Shown here: piece by piece, positions 57,290 to 64,000 of the stretch
Layout: each line of letters opens with the position of its first letter
Numbering within the stretch: the first letter of the stretch is position 1
Source: Ischnura elegans
Taxonomy: Eukaryota; Arthropoda; Insecta; Odonata; Coenagrionidae
NCBI RefSeq assembly: GCF_921293095.1
Contig: NC_060259.1
Span: forward strand, 48,403,812 to 48,467,811
Direction of reading: 5' to 3'
DNA: 64,000 nt
The notes under the pieces: generated by a model
Seen by the model: the letters and a program-made list of their open reading frames with translations, nothing else
Database searches by the model: none
What the model was told of the DNA's origin: nothing
Program-made: the position numbers and the translations under genes

Positions 57290-57735
57290 CGCAGACGCCC
57301 AAAAATTCCCGATTGAGAACTACTGAGTTTGGGCGGCTCGATGTTCTGCCTTCGCTCAGCTCTGCAGAACTTCCGAGGAATTTTCCCCTAAAATGAGGGA
57401 GGATTAGTAGGCCGTGACACATTGCGCATACTGCTAATGTTAGAGGCCTTGAAGCTGAGTTGGAAGACGCGGAAATGGTAGTCAAAATTCACTCCACAGT
57501 CAACTGCCCAAATGGTTATGCAATATAGTGGTTGAATTGAAACAAATAAATAAGCGCGTAAGAATTCAATAGCCAAGCAACATCATATGGACCTTGTGAT
57601 AGGTATTGCGAAGTTTTAAGATCAGAAAAGTGTTTAAAGTGCGTGTCTGCAGCATCAAGTCATCCGTCACTGGGACTTGATCCGTGGAATCTTTGATTCG
57701 TAGCACGATACTTTACCTATTCTTATGTCCATTAG
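57290..57735 (-). repeat. Dispersed repeat R1, minus copy (3' part)
   Basis: Reverse complement of the last 450 bp or so of the 54.9 kb copy (for example CCACAGTCAACTG, CATCCGTCACTGGGAC). The short ORFs here come from the repeat. Confidence 0.75.
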
Positions 57736-58310
57736 AATACGTGAAGGCCTATTATTATGTCGTATGGCCACTTTAGTTCACGCCTTACCCTTGGATGCTA
57801 CCGGTGATCAATCGCCTCCATGCAGCACCCAAGAGCATATCCTCATGCAAACCACACAGACATAAAAATGTTACGCATACCAACAAGTTAAACTTTCTCA
57901 TTCGGGCAAAGGTAAAACTTGCCAATCTCTTATGGAGGTAGAACTATAAATGCCTTTGAAGCTAGAACAAGGAAAATATTCAGTTATAAATTATAGGGAA
58001 TTTCAGAAACATGCATTAAGGAAAACATAAGTCAGTAAGCTACACTACAGGTCAACCAACGTATAAGTAAGTCCGAACGCTGCCGTTAAAGTCTCCTAAA
58101 GATCGAGGAAAAAACGAAATTCTAAATCTCTTAGTTCTACAGTTCATCTCTTTTCTCTTATTTTATTATTACAAACTGATCCACTGTAGTCCATTGGCGT
58201 CCGTAAGACTTCGTCGGCAAATGAACTTCTCTTGAATTTACGCAAGAGCCAGTCATTTTCATATATGTAATAAGGACATAAATGTGCAACAAAAATTGTT
58301 CCAAATATGC
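57736..58310. other. No recognised feature
   Basis: Unique sequence before the TIR element. Nothing identified. Confidence 0.4.
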
Positions 58311-59079
58311 AATATGGGGGAAAAAGTATCCCAACAGGCTATGTGCCGCCTCTATCACATCGCAGGAGAATGATTCTCTTTCTAACGGTATATAATCCTT
58401 GGAACGAGACGAGGGAATTTCAAATATGGTCTTTTTTCAGCTACCAAGGTCGTGACGGAGAACTTGCCTGCCTCGCACCCAGGCTCGAACGTAATTTTCT
58501 TACTGCTCAGCAGAATGTTGGCGCATTCGATATCCTTAGCTGATGTGCCTTCCTTTTTTCCCGCTATCTCCCTCCAACCCTCCTTTCCTCTCCTTCTTCG
58601 CACCTACTCTGGCACTGGTTCTAAAATTCGCTTTAAGTCCATCTTCACTTCCTTATTTTCTTGTCTCTGAAAATTTACGAGATAAATATTCACTAGGCGT
58701 ACTCAGCAAGATAGCATTGGCGAGGAGCGATAGTTAGCATCAGGAATTACTCTAAATACCGGAGCAATCATCACTTGAAAAAGGTTTTAGTGCGACAATT
58801 GCGACTGAAAATATTTCCTCACTGCATATACACATGATTGCTATAAATTTAAATGACTACACACATTTTTGCGAGGTAAATTCCATAAATCGTAAAAAAA
58901 TTAACATTTTATTTTTTCCTAGCCAGTGGCCAAAACCCAATTTTTGAAGTAAAAACTTATTAAGCGGCGTTAAGCACTTTTGTGAGATGGGGAAAAAGCA
59001 TAGGATTCGCGTGAGCGTTACCGCTACCGCTACAGCAAGATATAAATTTCAGTCTTAAAATTGGACTCTCAGTATCATA

Positions 59080-59151
59080 TTCTGGGTAGTATAGTGGTGA
59101 GTATCACCGCCTGTCACGCGAGAGACCGGGGTTCGATTCCTCGCCGGGCAG
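59080..59151 (+). tRNA. tRNA-Asp(GTC)-like sequence, probably a pseudogene or SINE head
   Basis: The 72 nt follow the eukaryotic tRNA-Asp pattern: TAGTATAGTGGTGAGTATC (A-box and D arm), CTGTCAC anticodon loop (GTC), and CGGGGTTCGATTCCTCG T arm with an intact B-box. A run of seven Ts follows at once. However, the acceptor stem has two mismatches and the anticodon stem keeps only three pairs. I therefore doubt that it is functional. It sits inside TIR element copy B. Confidence 0.6.
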
Positions 59152-59704
59152 GATTTTTTTCTCAATCTCATACAATTTGGAAAATTGTACAATGTATATT
59201 TCAACTACGCAGGCTGACTAGGTATAGTAAAAGTTTTTTTTAGTATGATAAGTACATTTTCCGGACCATATCAGACCTTACAAGAAGGTATATTGCAAAT
59301 ATAATTGCGTCTAATATTACTATTTAATAAGTAAAAGTACATTACTATTTGTAACTACATATTCCGACCCATATCAGAACTTGAAAGAAAAAAGTTATAT
59401 TTATAATTGTATAAGATATTATCACATCCCAAGTTATTCTTAACAATAATTCCAAAGAATTTTTGAAGTGAAAACTTCTTTAGCGGCGTTGAGCACTTTT
59501 GTGGGACGGGGAAAAAGCATGCATATGCAGAGCATACGCGCCTTTTTTCTGTTTATAAATTCACAAACGCTGAGCGCTAAATTTAAAATTTAATTTAACT
59601 TTAGTTGAAGATATGGCAATACACATTTTTGTATAAATTTTATCCCATTTAGATATATTTTATTTTGGAAATTTAAATTTTTAAATAATGAATTTGGTTT
59701 AAAA

Positions 59705-59941
59705 ATGTCAAATGATCGCAATCTCAGTACAACGAAATATAAAACTACAGTAGATGCGGTCTTTACAAGACATTTAAAAAGATTTGAATCAAAATTGTTC
59801 ATTTCTTATTTTACTACCGTAAACCTATTGTATCAGTTTTACAAATTGATGATGATGGTGCTGGTCGTCAAGATGGTGAAAGTGTCGTTCAAAACTGTGC
59901 ATGAAAGTAAACTTTTCAGAAGTATAAAATGTGTAATGTAA
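59705..59941 (+). pseudogene. Possible transposon protein fragment
   Basis: The frame contains KTTVDAVFTRHLKRFESKLF ISYFTT. From memory, this kind of motif (TVDAVF.R.L...ES..F..YF) occurs in uncharacterised insect transposon-linked proteins. It is short, ends after 78 residues, and may be chance. Confidence 0.35.
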
Positions 59942-61489
59942 ACTAGTTTTTAAAATATTGTAAAATGGTGCAATAAAAGCATATTACATTGTAACATAAA
60001 TTATAGATGTAAAACTCTTGTACGGTAAAGAAAAAAAAGCATATTATATTTTCAAATATAAATGATGTTACTTTCTATTCATATGCATCCTATTTTTAAT
60101 ATTTATTTAATAATTAACAGTTTTCTGAAAAAAATAATTTAAATTTTTGTTGAAAAAAGAGTATTACTGGAAAAATTAGTTCTTTAATAATATTAAATCT
60201 TTATAAAAAATAAATGGACAATAATGATTTCAGTTTTCACTTCTGTCGGCCAGACCCACGACTGCCCCGTTTTTTTATTTCCTGCTGCTTGAAACATCAT
60301 TTTCTTTTAAATTGCATTGAAAACGAATCTTGTAAAATTAAAAAAAATGCTTGGCATTTATTGCTATCAAATTACTTTTGACAATACCTAAGAGTCAAGC
60401 ATAATATGTAAATTAATGTGGACAAAAAAGGGAAAGAAAAACATATTCCACTGAATTCACACCTCACTTTGTACAATATCTCTTCTTTTATTAAATTCAA
60501 AATCCCGACAGTTCTTCGATGTATTATATATCAGTATCAACATCTCCGGTTTAACACCTAGGTCTCCCTGTTCTCCGATTTTTTAATGCCTCATTATCCT
60601 CCCTTTAGCGTTTTTCCCAGTAGTACACGGTACTTCTATTTTTATTCATCCTTCGCTATATTTCCGCTACAAATAGGCCTGCCTCCAACAAGCCGACTAC
60701 TTCTACCCCTCTCGCCTACTAACAAAGGTATCTCAAATCAATTCTATAATATCCTTCTCAATGCAAATAAATACACGTTATGGCCATGTGCTATTCAGTC
60801 CTTCAAGAAAAGCTAAAATGTCTTCAAAGTCAACTGCATTCAAATACGTGGCCTATCTCTTCTGCTTGTTGACTGTCTTGTTTACCTCAAGAGAAAGCTT
60901 GCTATCGCCTGTAGTGATTTTTTTCGTTTCGTTGAGATATGCAAAGGAAAATACATAGGAGCGTTCCGAATGTGCGCACATGATGCCGTCAAATGCGTCT
61001 CATTCTACGGAGTTAATCACGAGTCATGCTCTGGGTTGAGGGAGACTCCGCGGTCAGTCGCGTTTTTGGACGAGGAAATGAAATGGTTTGCCTAGTTTGA
61101 ATTTCTCTCACTGACCAAAGAACAACAACCCACTGGAAAGGAAACCCACAATCTCGTGGAGCGATAGATAGGCGGCACAACTTTTGCTGGGATATTTTTC
61201 CCCCGTATTAATACCTAGCAATGTAAGTAAAATTGAAGAAATACATTAAAACCATATCAGATCTGGCTTGCCCCCAGCCCCGAAATATATGACTGCAGTC
61301 CCAGCGAAAACGTATGGCTTTTTGCCATGGTCTTTTTGCACTGAAAAAGTTTGGAAAAAGTATATTTTTAAAAAGGCGATTTTCGCGGGTGGAAGGGTAG
61401 CGGCGATTTGCCGAACGAGTGAATCTATATGCCCCTTGCTATCCGCTCTTGTCACTTCATTCCTTGAGGTGGGTTCATGCACGGCGGTA

Positions 61490-61620
61490 CATTTATTGCG
61501 GAGTTTGTCCAACTATAGCCAAAGCGTTTATGCTTTAGATGGTATAAACATAAAGGCAAGAGATGAAGTGAAGCACCTGGGAGTTATGATAACTTCGAAC
61601 CTATCGTAAGGAACACATAT
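61490..61620 (+). pseudogene. LINE reverse transcriptase fragment
   Basis: The plus-strand frame reads YALDGINIKARDEVKHLGVM ITSNLS. This is the (Y)L.G..I.....VK.LGV..... conserved block after the YxDD motif in LINE reverse transcriptases. It ends at a stop. Confidence 0.7.
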
Positions 61621-61679
61621 TCTTCTACAAGCTTGCAAGCAAAGCAAAATTATGTGACGCATATATATGTAGGGGGAAG

Positions 61680-61986
61680 CAGGGGCGCAGCTAGGAATTA
61701 AGGCTGGGGGGGGGTTTAGGTGCAACTAATACCGGTGTGTGTGGGGTTATGGATTACCCACCAGGATAATCGGTAGGTACGAGATTAATAAATTGCGGAA
61801 TTTTAAGATAAGCGGTTCAAAATCGTGTGTTTTACGGCTTTCTGAGGGATATTTTATTAACCCTTACACTACTCTATTGGTAATATCAATCTAATTATGT
61901 AAAATAGATTAAACTTAAATATTTCTCTGAGCTCTTGGGGGGGGGGGGGTTTACCCCCCAAACCCCCCCCCCTCGCTGCGCCACTG
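61680..61986. mobile_element. hAT-type MITE (CAGTGGCGTAGC family), copy 3, exact TSD
   Basis: The ends CAGGGGCGCAGCTAGG and CCTCGCTGCGCCACTG are inverted repeats, flanked by GGGGGAAG at 61672-61679 and 61987-61994. This exact 8-bp duplication settles the family as hAT. The inside carries G and C homopolymer tracts near both ends. Confidence 0.9.
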
Positions 61987-62062
61987 GGGGGAAGTTTAAG
62001 TTTATGATAAAATGAGTAAGATATTTTCGAAAAAATGCCTGAAACTGGCAATATGGCCGCCG

Positions 62063-62588
62063 CACAGTGGGCGGAAATCGGAAAAAGCCGGACAAAATTA
62101 CAAAATGGCTTTTTTTTAGTTATAAACTTGAAACTTCGCGGGTATACTCAAAATTGATTGAAATTTATGGATATGTACTTCATTTGACATAGATCTCACG
62201 CGCTACTGAGATACAGAGGCTCAAACGTGATCAATTTGTAACTGTACGGTAAGAATTTATCGATGTAATACTTTAAGATTACGGAAAATTAAAGAAAAAA
62301 CCCTATGCCAACGAATTATGTGGCTTTTTATTCCGCAAGAATCCACCCATAACTTCACTATTTACATACTTTGGAATATTTTCAGAGAAAATTGAATACG
62401 GGCGTTTTTATGGAAATTTGATCACGTTTGAGCCTCTGTATCTCAGTAACGCGTGAGATCTATGTCAAATGAAGTACATATCCATAAATTTCAATCCTTT
62501 TTGAGTATACCCGCGAAGTTTCAAGTTTATAACAAAAAAAAGCCATTTTGTAATTTTGTCCGGCTTTTTCCGATTTCCGCCCACTGTG
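62063..62588. mobile_element. Transib-type foldback MITE with TSD CGCCG
   Basis: The 526-bp element starts CACAGTGGGCGGAAATCG and ends in its exact reverse complement. The inverted repeats continue for about 190 bp each (shared blocks AAACTTCGCGGGTATACTCA and GAGATCTATGTCAAATGA), leaving a centre of about 150 bp. CGCCG flanks both sides (62058-62062, 62589-62593). It is non-coding, and the ends match the Transib remnant at 29124. Confidence 0.9.
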
Positions 62589-62955
62589 CGCCGGTCAGTA
62601 AAATTAGCTAGATATTATTAAAGCTTTCTTAGAATATTATTTGAAAGATGCACTTTCCAATGATCCAAATAACGTCGGATTATAGTTGAGCTATAAACAG
62701 GAGGTAAATTTTTTTACAGATAAGAACTTGTTCAGTGGCTCAACACCCAAACCAGAGCCCTGTAAACAAACCGAGATGGGGTTAGGTCTACACCTACAAA
62801 AAGGCATGTCTCCCTGCACTCCCGCTACTGGGTGAGGGGTGACACACCACTAATTGCCTTTTAGCTCCGTCTTATCGAACAGCAACGGCAAACGGCCTGA
62901 AATACTTCCTTGGTTTTAAGGGTAGGTCATGGCAATGGATGATTCCTACAAGCCT

Positions 62956-62971
62956 TGTGTGTGTGTGTGTG
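62956..62971 (+). repeat. (TG)n microsatellite
   Basis: Eight TG units, followed by CTTCGTGCC. Confidence 0.9.
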
Positions 62972-63335
62972 CTTCGTGCCTCGGTCTTGTGCTTTTTAGT
63001 GTCCTGGCCTCGGCGAAATATCTTGTTTGTTGACTGCACTAGGCCCAGCTGTTTTTCGGTGTGTCCTTGAGCCCATTTATCCATTTTCGCTCACAATAGC
63101 TACTACGGAATTTCAACTTTTTGTGTAAGTTGTTGCCATATTGACAGATTTCCTTTATTAGTAGTTGGTAATTTTTGCCTTCGCATGAATGTGGGAGTAT
63201 AATTTGTTAGTTTGCGTGACATTATTATGTCTGAGTGGTGCGTTTTTGGGAATCCTTTTGCATGGTGGTGACTGATCTCCCCTTGCTAAACACATTGAGG
63301 TGGCTCGTGGGGTATTATATAGATTTAGATACACG

Positions 63336-63970
63336 TGAGATGACTTAGAATGTGCTGCTAACGTGTGGGAGCCTTACAAAGTAGGGCCGAAAGCTGAAAT
63401 AAATTAAGTACAGCGCAGGGCGGTCAGATTTGTGATCAGTTGTTACGATAAGAAGTGCAGAGTTTCCAATACATTATGCGAGCTAGAATGGGAATCTTTT
63501 CAGGAACCTTTATCGAAGTATAAGCTAAATTTAGGGAAGAGTCCTTCTTCTCAGACGACGTGAGGCATATCCTACATTTTCCGTTGTACTATGGTAGATG
63601 TCATCACGAGAAGAAAAGAAAAAAAAGACTGCAAAACAGAGAAATTTAAAATGTCATTCTTTCCTCGCACTATTAAAGATAGCAACTGTGTCTTAGTTGA
63701 TAAAATTAATGCCGTTGCTCGCTATTACGACTCATTGCGTGTTTTTTTGTTTTTCTTCCATTGTTGTAACCTACTATGGATATATAAATATAGAAATTAC
63801 AAACTATTGGCAAGATTTGTAATTGCATGAATATGCAGGTATTTTTTGCTATCATGTCTTATGTTTCTATGACCTTACGGTGTGCATGTGGCGGCTCTTG
63901 CATGCTACATGTTGGTGATTGATCAAACGCCCTAGAAGTGGATCAAAGAGTATTATGCAAATGTAGATGT
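63336..63970 (+). pseudogene. LINE 3' end with reverse transcriptase C-terminus
   Basis: A plus-strand frame reads LECAANVWEPYKVGPKAEIN, stop, VQRRAVRFVISCYDKK, then CELEWESFQE. This is the C-terminal LEYA..VW.P......IE.VQRRA.RF block shared by CR1/L2/Jockey-type LINEs. SFFPRTIKDSNCVLV near 63660 is the matching last conserved block. The 3' end includes TATTATGCAAATGTAGATGT, a likely tail. Stops show that it is dead. Confidence 0.8.
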
Positions 63971-64000
63971 AGTTTGGTTCCATCTAGCGATTTGATCGTT

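Larger units (their letters stand above)
58312..61206. mobile_element. Large TIR element, copy B (about 2.9 kb)
   Basis: The ends ATATGGGGGAAAAAGTATCCC and, read inward from the right, ATACGGGGGAAAAATATCCC are inverted repeats. Sequence 58312-58935 matches 42294-42733 plus 45070-45370, and 60290-61206 matches 45420-46319, all in order. It lacks the coding transposon of copy A but has about 1.3 kb (58935-60290) of its own, containing a tRNA-Asp-like sequence. Nothing clearly encodes a transposase. Confidence 0.7.

Overview
The window looks like nuclear DNA of an arthropod, probably an insect. It is AT-rich, has spliced genes with short GT-AG signals and long repeat-filled introns, and carries a dense load of animal transposable elements (mariner, hAT, piggyBac, PIF/Harbinger, Transib, Penelope-like, LINE and tRNA-derived SINEs). 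I cannot name the species from sequence alone.

Two host genes can be supported, both on the minus strand. (1) 3678-15637 is a five-exon UBE2J1 (Ubc6-type) ubiquitin-conjugating enzyme. All splice phases fit and give a 269-residue, tail-anchored E2 of the ER membrane. Its 8.6 kb intron 4 is full of transposons. (2) 35497-40441 encodes an unrecognised protein. A 677-residue exon holds a signal peptide and about seven degenerate modules of 87-97 residues rich in N-glycosylation sequons. The uninterrupted ORF is 704 aa, but its last 27 residues lie beyond a consensus splice donor. A phase-compatible downstream exon at 35497-35637 instead supplies a transmembrane helix and short basic tail, so the product is probably a 723-residue type I membrane glycoprotein. 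This is the best candidate here for something undescribed.

Layout: 1-3.7 kb, hAT MITE and 3' flank of UBE2J1; 3.7-15.6 kb, UBE2J1 with mariner, MITEs and SINEs in its introns; 16-18.8 kb, a dispersed repeat split by a hAT insertion; 18.8-25.1 kb, mostly featureless plus two MITEs; 25.1-27.3 kb, a complete-ended piggyBac with dead transposase; 29.1-31.5 kb, a decayed Transib (RAG1-related) transposon; 32.7-34.3 kb, a Penelope-like element; 34.8-35.4 kb, a long palindrome; 35.5-40.7 kb, the glycoprotein gene; 42.3-46.3 and 58.3-61.2 kb, two copies of a large TIR element, the first hosting another coding transposon; 47.9-48.9 kb, two head-to-head SINEs; 50.6-54.1 kb, LINE and hAT pieces; 54.9-57.7 kb, more dispersed repeat; 61.5-64 kb, LINE pieces, a hAT MITE and a Transib-type foldback element.

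Nesting is frequent and gives several exact target-site duplications. No operon, CRISPR array or prokaryotic feature is present. The host genes show no evident functional link to each other.
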